Source: Anas platyrhynchos (lineage: Eukaryota > Chordata > Aves > Anseriformes > Anatidae). From it: 64,000 nt of DNA. This document shows positions 25,297-35,070 of this stretch, in pieces. Positions within the stretch are counted from its first letter, which is position 1; each line of letters opens with the position of its first letter. A model generated the notes under the pieces. It did not search any database. It saw nothing but the letters and a program-made list of their open reading frames with translations, and was not told where the DNA came from. Location: NCBI RefSeq assembly GCF_047663525.1, contig NC_092591.1, positions 49,081,501-49,145,500 on the forward strand, written 5' to 3'. The position numbers and the translations under genes are program-made.

Positions 25297-26639
25297 GTAA
25301 GGAACTTGTAATTATATCGTTGTTTGTCGCTTGTCCCAGAGCTACCGACGTATAATAGTCTCCGTGGTCTTCTGTTGCAGGATTGAATCTGAGCCTCCAG
25401 TCATTTTATACCAAGCAGTACTGATTCTGACAACTCTTTTAGCTATCATTATTACAATAGTTGCTTTAAAGAAGTGCTTCTCTCTTCCCTCTCTCAAGAC
25501 AAAGAAGATCAAACAATCTGCAACCTCCATATATCTTTTAAAGTGACTGAGTCAAAGGGGAAGATGTTAGTATCAGAGAGACAAGATGTTCCAGCTCGGT
25601 CACGCTTTTCTGTGGGGTAGCTGAATAAGGGCAAATAAGAGTCATATTCACCCCGGGAGTGGCTGCAGTTGCCTACGGAGCTGGGGATGCATGTCGAGTA
25701 GGTGACCAGGTTCAGGGCCAGGTTGAGGGGCAGCCCATGGGCACAGCAGAGCAGGCACGGAGCCGCCTACCCACCTGCACCAGCAGAAGGGCTTCCCAAT
25801 AGCTCCCAGCTCAACCTGTTTCTGCTGAGAACAGCTTCGTGCCTGTCCCCAGGCAGACACCGTGTGCTGTTTTCATCCCTCCACAGTGCTCCCACAAGGC
25901 CACAGCGGAGATACAATCTGCCTGCTAAAGGGCAAGGGAAAGAGCAAACCCATTTGATGTAGTGCCCGGTGAAAGCACGGGCAGGGCACACGCGTCGGTG
26001 CGCTCTGCAGGCGATGTCCTGGGGCAGGCAGTGGGGATGGAGGTGAGTGAGGGAGGCACTAGGAAAAGAGGGAAGCGGAGATCGTGGGGGAGTGAGAACA
26101 GGGTGAGGAAAGGCAGGTCCCTCTTAGGAGGTATTCGAGCACATAGACCTGGAGGATAAAATAGTGGAAGTCACAGGACGGTGAGGAGGGAGAGCGTGCA
26201 GCTGAGGATGCAGCCTCGCAGGCACTGCCTCTGCAAGGCACCGCAGGCTGCATGCGGGCAGCAGGGGCAGCCCCTGTGCCCGTGTGTTCGCTGAGTCCCA
26301 GCACAGCCAGGCCTGCCATGGGGACGTACAGTTTAAACTAATGCACTTGGCAATAAATAAAACCAAAGAGAGAAAACTTAACCTGAAAAAGAAAACCACC
26401 GAGCCTTAAAAAGAAAAAAAGAAGAAAAAAAAATCAACCCCCCAAAAAACCCCACTCTGTTTGTTTTCTCCATCACCTCCACCCACTCTCATAAGATGGC
26501 TGCCAGGATTTCGGAGCTCTCTGGCGGGACTGGGGACCTGTCAAGCTCCTGGCGCAGAGTGTTTACCCGCTGACTGCTTGAGCCTAAAGCTAGGGTGGCA
26601 CGCCAAGGGCACAGCCTCCTGTAAAAACTAAATTTGTAT

Positions 26640-27440
26640 ATCCCGTAAAGAAATGGCTCATTCCTGAATCATATGCAAATACTCTGCAACCTTTTGTCAC
26701 AAGTTTTGCAAGACAGCTTTGTTGAAACTGCATCGTAACTCTTTTCATCTGTCAGGCCCCGGCCTCCTAACATGGCATGTTTGAAACCGGTCTCCATGTA
26801 AGAGCGGAGGCAGAGCAGGAGGCTATTTACACAGCTGAAATCCAGAATAAATCACCAGCAAGGCAGAAGGCAGCTGAATTTCCAAGAATAAATCTCCAGC
26901 TAAACAGAGCATAACAAACATTCGCGAGTGAACTGTGGGATCTTAAAATGAGAAGTATTTAAATAAGAGGGCAAATAAAGAGCCTGGTCCTGCTGTCCTC
27001 ACCGGGAGTTCCCACAGGCTTTTAATAACATCGGGGGAGTCGTAATCTGAGGAAAGGCAGTGAAATAAGCCTCATTTTACTTTTTCCCCCCAAGCTGAGT
27101 GAGGCTCAGGCTGGTTCCTGCTCTTTGAGAGTGGGAAGGCAAAATGACTCAGAGCGCATTTGCTGCGAGGGGGTCAAGGACCGTAATTATGTCAGGCTCA
27201 GAACAGCGGAGGTTAGACTTATCCTCTCTGACCTGCTCGGTTTATGTATCCAGTTATGTATGAATAAAGCGAGTGTGTGAATAGCTTTGCATCTACCTTT
27301 TCACATGCAGTTATTGCAGTTGCTTGTGCAAATCCGACAAGTTTCTATGCAAATGAATATTTCCTGTGAGTCATTTGCACATGCAAATGCCCAGTTTCCA
27401 TGAAAAGTATGATAATCGTGCATTCATAGAAGCTGGGAAA
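26640..27440. promoter_or_regulatory. Candidate intronic enhancer in EHF intron 6
   Basis: This block has an unusual density of recognisable factor motifs. Octamer ATGCAAAT occurs at 26673-26680, 27347-27354 and 27381-27388. The last lies in the near-palindrome ATTTGCACATGCAAAT (27373-27388). Consensus AP-1 sites lie at 27145-27151 (TGACTCA) and 27367-27373 (TGAGTCA, abutting the palindrome). A Grainyhead-like core AACCGGTC is at 26786-26793. AP-1, POU and GRHL motifs are common in epithelial enhancers, which suits EHF. Enhancer activity and conservation are inferred, not shown. Confidence 0.45.
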
Positions 27441-27469
27441 ACATGCGTGGGACCTTAAGCTTTGCTTTA

Positions 27470-27870
27470 TGGAATTCGGGCACGAAGCACGCCGAAAAGC
27501 AAACACAGGAGGGGCTCCCTGGATGATCCCACAGGATCAGGTGAAAGCTCTTTGTGAGCGGTGACGGCAGTCAGGCTGTGGCAGATCGAGGCCGGCAGGG
27601 TTGAACGTGCGGGGTGCCAGGCGGGTGACAGCAAGGAACAGGCGGAACTTTTCTTTTTCTTCGTTTCTGAAGAAACACTTGTGCCAGAAATCTGATTCCT
27701 CCTCGGGCTGGCTGCAGGTGATAAAGTACCATCGATGAGAAATGGCTTGTTTCTGTGGCTCGGAGCCACGGAACAATATATGCACGTCCAGCTGCCAAAA
27801 CCTCCTACCAGCGCAGACCCGCTCCCCCCTTCTCCCCCCCAGACACCCGCGCTTTGCCAGGTCATTATGC
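27470..27870. other. CpG-richer segment in EHF intron 6
   Basis: Relative to the surrounding AT-rich intron, this stretch has visibly more CG dinucleotides (for example around 27480-27495, 27555-27620 and 27800-27855) and C-rich tracts (CCCCCCTTCTCCCCCC). It could be an alternative promoter or part of the adjacent enhancer candidate. No exon with an EHF-compatible splice donor was identified in it. Confidence 0.3.
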
Positions 27871-28337
27871 TTTAGTCAGGTGGGTGTTCTGTGCATTGGT
27901 ACCGGCGCATACATTTCGCATTAGATCATCTCGTCAGAAACAAATAAGCCCCCAAAGATACATGCTTCTGCAAAGACTGAGACATAATGGGACAATTCAG
28001 GATTCCTTTTATAGACGTGATCCTCTTATTTTTCTCTCTCTCACACATAGCATGGGGTGAGGTATTTGTTAATCTAATTTAGGTTTCAAAAGCCAAATGT
28101 TTACCTCTGCATTCATTCTTTATTCATCAATGGTCTCTTTGTGAAGTGTGCTGATTACCATACAGTACAGAAAACAACACTCCCCCCCTTTCCTCCTCCC
28201 TTAGATTGCCTTCTGAAAAGTGATTATCTTTAAAAGAGATATTCATTCTTTTTTGTGGTTTTATTTCTTTCAACCTGCTAGTCAATGGAAAACCTTTAAT
28301 CAAATTTACAAATAGGCTTCATTTTCCTTCTCTGCAG

Positions 28338-28397
28338 ATTCTTCAGATGTGAAAAAAACACAAGATCATACCCCAAAGTCCCACACCAAGAAGCACA
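28338..28397 (+). CDS. EHF: EHF coding exon 7 (linker, residues 181-201)
   Basis: The acceptor AG is at 28336-28337 and the donor GTAAGT begins at 28398. The 60-base exon encodes Asp181, then SSDVKKTQDHTPKSHTKKH and the first base of Asn201. The basic HTKKH end leads directly into the ETS domain and may extend its DNA-contact or nuclear-localisation surface. The DVKK...HTKKH frame is shared with mammalian EHF, while the middle is variable. It is a symmetrical phase-1 exon. Confidence 0.92.
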
Positions 28398-30436
28398 GTA
28401 AGTCCATGGTTATAATGATTATAATGTCCATAGTCATAAATGTTGTTTGATTGAAGGAAAAAAAAACCAACACATTAAGAGTAAATCCCCTTTGGGAGGG
28501 AAAAGGAAGCATTCTGAGTTCATTTTGAAAGCAGAACTGGTTAGATGGTTACTGTGATTGAATCCTCCAAGGATCTGACTGTTGCTGGTGCTGTTTGCTT
28601 ACATTATTTTTGACACAGTAATGTTGCAGTGTTCAAAATGTTTTTATCAGTGAGGGCTTACGGGGAAACAACCAGAGTTCAGTTTCCTCTGCACTGTGTT
28701 GAGCTGGGCTGGTGAAATGGAGTAAAAAAAATATGGAGCAGTGCCAGAGACCCTGTTCAGCATCTCCTCCCAGAGTTTCTCATGCACGGCATCACGAGCA
28801 AACACGTGCCCCCTCCCACAATTCCTGCCACCTGTTCTTCTGTTATGGCAGTCTTCCCATTCGCCTCATCCTCTTTTAATGCTAGTTTTGATTCAACCTC
28901 AATCTGAAGACAGATTAACATAGTTGTGATTTCTGGACACAGTTCTGTTAATGCGTTTTACTGGGATTTTTATGCTGAAAATATCTTGTGTATGTCTCTT
29001 GCATCCTGTGTTTCTGTATTTATAATAGAACACGTTAATGTTGGTCCTCTGCTGTGTGTTGCAGTATTCGATTTCATTCTGTTTCAGTACAGTCTCCAGA
29101 TTCTGTCTCCTTGTGACTCCTCTTCTTACCCTGCTCTGTGACTTTGCCCATTCAGAACACCTGAACTTTTTATCTGCATGCAGGCTTTTTGTTTTGTGCG
29201 TGTGTTTGTTAATCAGGGTTGCTAATGAAAGGATTAGATAGGACTGTTCCAAAGACAGCCCTGAGAAGAACCCCTTGACAGCCTTGGCATGCACAGAAGG
29301 TCACCTTGCCATGTAGAGCTAATCCCCTACATTTCCAGTTTCTTCGGTGGTGCTTCATATCACAATCTATCATGCATATTGTTGATGTCCAGATAGACTA
29401 GATCCACCACATTTTGTTGGTTCTACAAAACAATTACCGTTCCAAAGAAAAACACTGGATTAGTTGACTGAACTCTACCCATGTTAGCCTGTAAACCAGT
29501 TTCTGTTTACTGTCAAATCTTTGACGAGGTTGTCTCTTTCTAAATTTGGTCTAAACCTTTGCATGGGTTTGAAGGCAGACCGAAGGACTGCTATTTTTCT
29601 GGTCCATGTTGTCACCGTGTTTGTTATTCTTCATTCATAAACTACAATGTCTCACTTATTGGATTTATTTAATTCTTCTTTTTGACGTGGGCTTTCTAGT
29701 GCCATCTCTACAATACTGTGGGGTGGATTTGTGCTTAACCTGGGAGGCCTACGTATTGAATTTGGAAATCTTTTTGCCTTTTCTGCTATCACAGTCGAAC
29801 TTTATTATGCCGTTTTCCCATACGATTTTGGCTAGCTAGTTTTGTCACTATCCCTCTAACCACTGTAAACTTTCTTACTACTTGAAGTCTATGTAAGATA
29901 CTTGACACAAAATACTTATTGATGTGGAACAGCATTTCATTTCCTTTGCCTTCTCCCTGTCTGTTTTAAATGCCTGGAGCTTCAGTGCCCACTTTACAGT
30001 TATCCTGGCTCTTTCACGTGCTGCATGACAATAGCAGGTTACATGCCATGCTGTAGAAGAATATCAGCAAAATGGGCAAGCGAGATGAGGGGAAGACTTA
30101 GATGTGTTCTCTTCAGGGCATAAGCAGTGCAAAGGCAGGAGGAAGCGGTGGGTGGTTTGTATTCTGCTTCCCCTGGTTGCTGGGGCTTCCATCCCCCTGC
30201 CTGCCACGGGGCTCAGACTGCCAAAAGCTGACATTTACCTCCAGCCTCAGTGTAAAGGCTGTCAGCGTTACTACCTGTATATCTCCAAGGTGGTGATCCT
30301 GTGCTCCAGGAGCTATGGCCCGTCCCCACCGCGTGGTCATTGTCTGTAGATGACATGCTGTGATTAAATGGCATGAGGAAGACCATATCCTGGAGAGCTC
30401 CTTAAAATCCTTCCTCCTGTCCCCTTCCTCTTTCAG
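28398..30436 (+). other. EHF: EHF intron 7
   Basis: A 2039-base intron with acceptor CTTCCTCTTTCAG ending at 30436. It hosts an antisense CR1/L3-type LINE fragment (about 29195-29560). The rest is unique sequence with no supported gene; the 131-codon minus-strand frame at 28899-29294 overlaps the start of the LINE piece and is not a gene. Confidence 0.85.
29195..29560 (-). mobile_element. CR1/L3-type LINE fragment, antisense (reverse transcriptase part)
   Basis: On the minus strand, 29415 down to about 29370 reads Val-Asp-Leu-Val-Tyr-Leu-Asp-Ile-Asn-Asn, matching the CR1 reverse-transcriptase motif V-D-V-I/V-Y-L-D-F-S-K. The + strand words CCAAAGACAGCCCTGAGAAG (about 29250), GATGTCCAGATAGACTAGAT (29384-29403) and ACCCATGTTAGCCTGT (about 29478-29493) follow the usual order of the reverse complement of CR1 ('gcactgacccctgagggac', 'gaagtccagatagactacatc', 'aacccatgctggct'). 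The copy is old and riddled with changes, and cannot encode protein. Confidence 0.7.
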
Positions 30437-30632
30437 ACCCTCGAGGAACTCATCTCTGGGAATTTATTCGAGATATTCTTCTCAATCCTGAGAAAAACCC
30501 AGGATTAATCAAGTGGGAAGACCGGTCAGAAGGCGTCTTCAGATTTTTAAAATCCGAAGCTGTGGCTCAGCTCTGGGGGAAGAAGAAAAACAACAGCAGC
30601 ATGACTTATGAGAAACTCAGCCGGGCTATGAG
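30437..30632 (+). CDS. EHF: EHF coding exon 8 (N-terminal two-thirds of ETS domain, residues 201-266)
   Basis: The acceptor AG is at 30435-30436 and the donor GTGAGC begins at 30633. The exon encodes Asn201 then [20 protein letters not shown], continuing through the [20 protein letters not shown] segment, the [10 protein letters not shown] turn and [12 protein letters not shown] to the split Arg266. The three characteristic ETS tryptophans are W208, W227 and W247. Recognition helix 3 ([10 protein letters not shown]) holds Arg263 and Arg266, the residues that contact GGA in ETS structures. It is essentially identical to mammalian EHF. At 196 bases its length is not a multiple of three, so unlike exons 3-7 it cannot be skipped without losing the frame. 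Confidence 0.98.
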
Positions 30633-31500
30633 GTGAGCTGAGAAGATGCCATAGAAAGCTGGGGCACGTAAAGAAACTACCTGAAGGGAGAAGCTGTTTG
30701 ACTTTTTAAATTGAATTGTAATTTGTTTTTGCAACAACCAAGTCTCTCCCACTAATTTACAGTTTCTAACAGCATTACATTCTTCTTTGTCTTCTCTTTT
30801 TCCTCCTTTTTCTGTATACTATACTAGATATATAATATTTACAATATATTTTATAAATATATATTATTTTTCTTTCCACACAAATAACCAATAAAAGTAG
30901 TTGACCATAGGAAGGAAACATGGCTATAGTAAGCTGAAGTTCACATGTGACTAAACTGGGAATGCTTAAATTGTAGAGAGCTTGTTTTTTTGTTCTTGTT
31001 TTTGTTTTCAGCAGTTTATAACTTAGGCATCTCCCCACCTATTATCTTAAAATCGGTTTACAAATCCTCTGTTAGGATTTTCTTTGTCTTTTGCTTTAAC
31101 ATTTTCAGAATTTCCCATAATCTATGGATGTTCAAAATGTATTTTAAAATGGAAGCTTAGATTCTTTCCTAGTCTGTTGTCAGGTGCTGGTTTATTTAGA
31201 TTTAAAAAAAAAAAAAAAAAAAAAAGCTCATGAGAGTGTGTAATAAATACAGCAATACTCAATACTTTATACTTTGAAAAAGGTGAAATTCAAATTAATA
31301 AGATAATGTAAAGTAAAAATAATAAAAAGAAGGCACAATGATTTTTTCTTCCCTAACTTTCAGATAGAATAATCATAGGTGTAATTTATATCAAAAGAAA
31401 GTACTTTTCAGATAGCTTCGGAATTTCCAATTTGACAGTGGTCTTCTGGGACTGTAAAAGAATTTAGTCTTAAATCTTTTTTATGCTTTTCTTTTAACAG
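30633..31500 (+). other. EHF: EHF intron 8
   Basis: An 868-base AT-rich intron with acceptor TTTTCTTTTAACAG ending at 31500 and an A run (about 31204-31225). It is the only intron here that splits a codon after its second base. Confidence 0.9.
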
Positions 31501-31600
31501 ATATTATTATAAAAGAGAAATCTTGGAGCGTGTGGATGGTCGGAGATTAGTATATAAATTTGGAAAGAATGCCCGCGGCTGGAGAGAAAATGAGAATTAA
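31501..31600 (+). CDS. EHF: EHF coding exon 9 (end of ETS domain, stop; residues 266-298)
   Basis: The acceptor AG is at 31499-31500. The coding part finishes Arg266, then [20 protein letters not shown] and [12 protein letters not shown], ending in TAA at 31598-31600. The [19 protein letters not shown] run is the end of helix 3 and the beta-sheet wing of the ETS domain, and the short RGWRENEN tail is that of EHF (ELF5 ends differently). No truncation or frameshift is present. Confidence 0.98.
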
Positions 31601-33559
31601 ATATGTCAAGAAATAACATTTAAAACACCTGGATGTAAATATTCAAAGACTATTTTCTTATATTTATGTACCAAACGGGGGTGAAAAAACAATTCTACTT
31701 CTGTCGGGAAGAAGGAACATTATCATTATTGGTGTTAAAATTATTTTATTTGAAGTATGTCCTGTATGGGGAAAAAATGTACACAGTTTTCTGTGATATA
31801 AGATAACATTATAGAATTATGATTATTTTTCCCTTCTTGTGAAGTTTTTCTCTTTTTTTTTTTTTTTTTTTTTTGTTAAATCATACAGGCATAATGTGAT
31901 TTATGACAATGCTGTGAGTCACGCAAAGAAAGGGAAGGAGCAAAACACTAGGGCATTTAGGGAGTACGAAAATCCACTTTGGAAGGCAACTGTAAGTGGA
32001 GGAAACAGTAAAGCATCTCTGAGCCAAGTAGTCTTGTTCCATAATCAGCTGGTTTATAGCTTTCATTGGCCATTATCACTTGTTCCTTCCCTCCTCCGAT
32101 TTCTGAGTGTTTTAATACTTTGCTGGCTTCCAGTTGCTTTTGTTAAATCAGACGGTGGGTTCCCTTTCAGCTAGCTTATCCCAGCCACAGAGGGCAGTGG
32201 CTCTGCAAGGTGGCTGTGAGCATCTGTTTGAAGAACCCATACTACCTCCACCACTGGGACCTTCTTTTGTAGGCAGAAGTTTAGGACCTGACCTTGCCTG
32301 GTACTGAGTATCCTCCCTAACCTCCAAAGGGCATTCAGCTCCTTCCAGGAAAAGGGCTATTTGTTTTTAACTGACATCTTTGAGGTGGACTGCAGGAAGA
32401 GAGTCAATCTCAGGGACCAAAAGCCATTAAAGGAAGATTGTTTTTTTGACTGGGCACAGTTACCAAAAGGTACCAGTTTCTCAGCTGAAATAATAATATT
32501 CCCCTCCCCCCATCCCCTTGTATTCCTAATTAAATCAATCAAATCCATGCCACATAAAGCAGTGAGGAGGTGGTCAAGCAGAACATATATTAATCCCATG
32601 GCACAAGGGAGAAGTCTCCCCAGTTCCTCCAAGTCAGATGGTCCTCCTGGCAGGTCAAGTCTCATTTGGATACTTATTTTCAAAAAACATTGGAAAAATG
32701 CGAAGCTCCATTGCATGTAAAATACAAGTTTTCTTTGCTTTTCTCACGTCTAACTCTTTGCATTTGTATTTGTGTGATTTGCTTGGAATTCTTAGTTGCA
32801 GAAAAACCCACCAACATAAAGACACTGAGACTTTCAGATCTGGGTCAGCGTTTTGGGCTCGTCTCTAGCAGTGCTATGTGGAGACAACATTCATTGGCAG
32901 CTTTTTCTTTCTCCAAGACACAAATGCTTCCTGCTGGCACCAAGCACAGGCAGAACACAGGGAAATAAAAACTAGAGGAGGCAGCACTTCACCAGGTCAC
33001 TGAGTACGTGAGATGTGGGAGTTGAGAAACAGGATTTTCTTGGTGATGTTAACAGAGGTGAAACCAAGATTGATTCCAATTCTCTTTCAGGGATGGGGAA
33101 TTTGGAAAGCAATGTCAAATTGGGGGCTGAGAAGTCCAGGAAAAAAATAATTAAATCCACCCAATATCCATTTCCTCGGGCATCCCCTGGATTTGAATCC
33201 AAACTAGCTTGAAATGTAGCAAGGTGCAGCTGGAGGTTGTAGGCTATTCCATTTTTTGTTTGTCTTAAAAGCAAATAGAGATGAAACCAAGAGACAAGAG
33301 AAGTATCAATATAAAGGGCATCAAGTGTGCTTAGCAACAATTTGTAGGCAAACATGAGAGCCTAACTTGTTATCTACACATGTAGGGCATGTCAAACAAT
33401 AACACCACCTCCTACACTGTGTATGCCAAAGCTGTCACCATCAATTACCTGTACATGACAATTTTTACTTTTCATAACCTGGGTGGAGAGAGGTTTGTCT
33501 TATTTACAAATCAAGTAATAAACCTCTGTACTTCAAAGCATTTTTTTTCTCTCAGTGTA

Positions 33560-33590
<31 letters not shown>

Positions 33591-33607
33591 TTTCTTTTTT
33601 TTTTTTT
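33560..33607 (+). repeat. (TC)n followed by poly(T)
   Basis: About twelve TC units (33560-33584) run directly into two T runs separated by a single C. A simple sequence repeat. Confidence 0.9.
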
Positions 33608-35044
33608 CCTTTTGGACTGACTGTGCTAGCTTTGCTTGCTTTTGCGCAACTCACTAATTTCCTTTTTTTCAGCTTGATTGGCTACATTCCACTCCATTTA
33701 CTATCTTTTTGTAGTTCATATAACAAGAACCAGGCCACCAGATGAAGAGAGCACCTTCACTTTGCTCCAAAGACCATTCCTTCCCCCAATCCTGCAGTTA
33801 TTTGCAGCCCTTTGCTCCATGCACTTCACCCCCACACACTCCAATCCACACCTTGGGTGAAAAATCTGAAATTAGTGGCACCATCACAAATCCATTGGCA
33901 CCCAGATTTTACCCTTTCTTGCTCTGGAAGCAAAGAGAAGTAGTTGTTGGCGGTAGCAATACTGTTGGACTTAGGTTAATGCACATCTTACAGCAACTGA
34001 TTATAATACCTTCATAAAACTACTTTATACCAGAACTCTCAACAAAGTTCCTGGGAAATAAAATGAACTTGTGATATAGACATGTCACCCCTTTGTTACT
34101 GAGCAGCAGCTAAACCTGCTTGTAAAGGCTTTGAAAATATAATGCTTCGTTTAAAAGCCCACTGTATAAATCCAGAAAACGATTTACGCTGGGGTGCACT
34201 ATAAATGCCAGTCTTTCACTGTCGTATCTTTCAGCACGTAGAAATCGTGCAAGTTTATATTCCCACTCTGCGGAACTTTTCAGACTAGGCACTTGTCATT
34301 CAGCATTACAATAGCACAAAAAGTTGGAATAGAAACCGGCCAACATTTACTCTGTTTCACAAATATATTAACCATCGCCTAAGACAAACACAAAGGACTG
34401 TTCAAATCTACAGTTCTTGCCAAGGACAGATGAAAACAACCAAAGGGAACCTTTTTACCAGGTCTAAGCAAATGGAGAAAATGAAGAGATGAATGTTTAT
34501 GTAAATTACTATTTAAACAAAAAGCATTTCTGATTGCTCTTTTATTTTGTATTTCAGAAGCTGAGCAATCATATTTTTAGATGTATCCTTTAAGTTAGCA
34601 GCTGCTGAACTGGTAGCACCATGTGTATAGATTTTTATTGTACCATAATTTTTCATATGTATAAAGCTCTAGATAGGAAAGTATATTATATTTATATAGT
34701 TACATTGAAATCACGATGTCAGAGGTGTTGGCATGAGCACCCTCAAACTGTATTTTCTGCACAAAGTTAGAGCAACTTACTCTGAAAACATCCTGAGAAA
34801 CTGTATGTAGGCTGGTGAACTACAGAGACATTAAAATGTGTAGTTACATTTTCGTCTTTCTTTCTGCAGCAAATTGCATAATTCCTGCTTGCTTCTCACA
34901 GCATCCTCAATGTACATGTGTGGAAAAGAAAAAAAAATGCATTAGATATTTCACTATTGGCATTGTAAATCTCAGCTTGGAGACTATGTATCACAGAATG
35001 GTTCTAAAGACTGTTTCTATTTTTGTGGATATGATATAAATTCA

Positions 35045-35050
35045 AATAAA
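35045..35050 (+). terminator. EHF: Candidate distal EHF poly(A) signal
   Basis: A canonical AATAAA hexamer with an AT-rich upstream element and a GT/T-rich downstream element within about 25 bases. It is the best-supported 3' end of the gene by sequence context; earlier hexamers could give shorter transcripts. Confidence 0.5.
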
Positions 35051-35070
35051 CAACTCGACAAATTTTCTGG

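Larger units (their letters stand above)
25297..28337 (+). other. EHF: EHF intron 6
   Basis: At 3041 bases this is the longest intron between coding exons. It has a GC-rich first part (about 25640-26330), an A-rich tract (26405-26450), a motif-dense block (26640-27440) and a CpG-richer piece (27470-27870). The acceptor is TTCTCTGCAG ending at 28337. No nested coding gene was found; the open frames in the GC-rich parts overlap on both strands, as expected from composition. Confidence 0.85.
19402..35070 (+). other. EHF: EHF gene, exon 2 to probable 3' end (first exon not located)
   Basis: The coding sequence is the join of 19405-19501, 22163-22408, 22734-22793, 25068-25136, 25228-25296, 28338-28397, 30437-30632 and 31501-31600, giving 298 residues. 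Every junction has GT-AG boundaries and keeps frame: each intron up to intron 7 splits a codon after its first base, and intron 8 splits after the second base. EHF is a nuclear ETS factor of the ESE/ELF3-ELF5 subfamily that binds GGAA cores and acts in epithelia such as airway, prostate and skin. The protein has a PNT domain (about residues 37-115), a short acidic/Ser-rich linker (116-200) and a C-terminal ETS domain (about 205-287). ELF5 and ELF3 were considered, but the PNT and linker sequence fit EHF far better. Confidence 0.95.
31601..35070 (+). other. EHF: EHF probable 3' untranslated region
   Basis: The sequence after the stop codon contains no further gene and many possible poly(A) signals: ATTAAA right at 31597, then AATAAA near 32964, 33517 and 34056, and a well-placed AATAAA at 35045-35050 followed by a GT/T-rich stretch (TTTTCTGGTGAATGTTTATC). 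The AT-rich 34500-35040 segment reads like a conserved UTR end. Mammalian EHF mRNAs have a 3' UTR of several kilobases, from memory, so about 3.4 kb is plausible. A T22 run (31853-31874) and a TC/T tract (33560-33607) lie inside. The open frames of about 119 codons at 32357-32720 on both strands are chance. Confidence 0.5.

Noticed and set aside
28899..29294. 131-codon minus-strand frame in EHF intron 7
   Set aside because: It overlaps the edge of the antisense CR1/L3 fragment, does not carry the reverse-transcriptase motif itself, and has no gene-like features.
19405..31600. Assignment of the gene to ELF5 or ELF3 instead of EHF
   Set aside because: The N-terminus, the near-complete PNT match, the VKTEQT/LLDSKTFCRAQ linker and the RGWRENEN end fit EHF; ELF5 and ELF3 differ in all of these, and ELF3 has an additional AT-hook region absent here.
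32357..32720. 119-codon open frames on both strands at the same place
   Set aside because: They overlap on opposite strands inside the probable EHF 3' UTR, show no domain or codon signal, and are best explained by chance.
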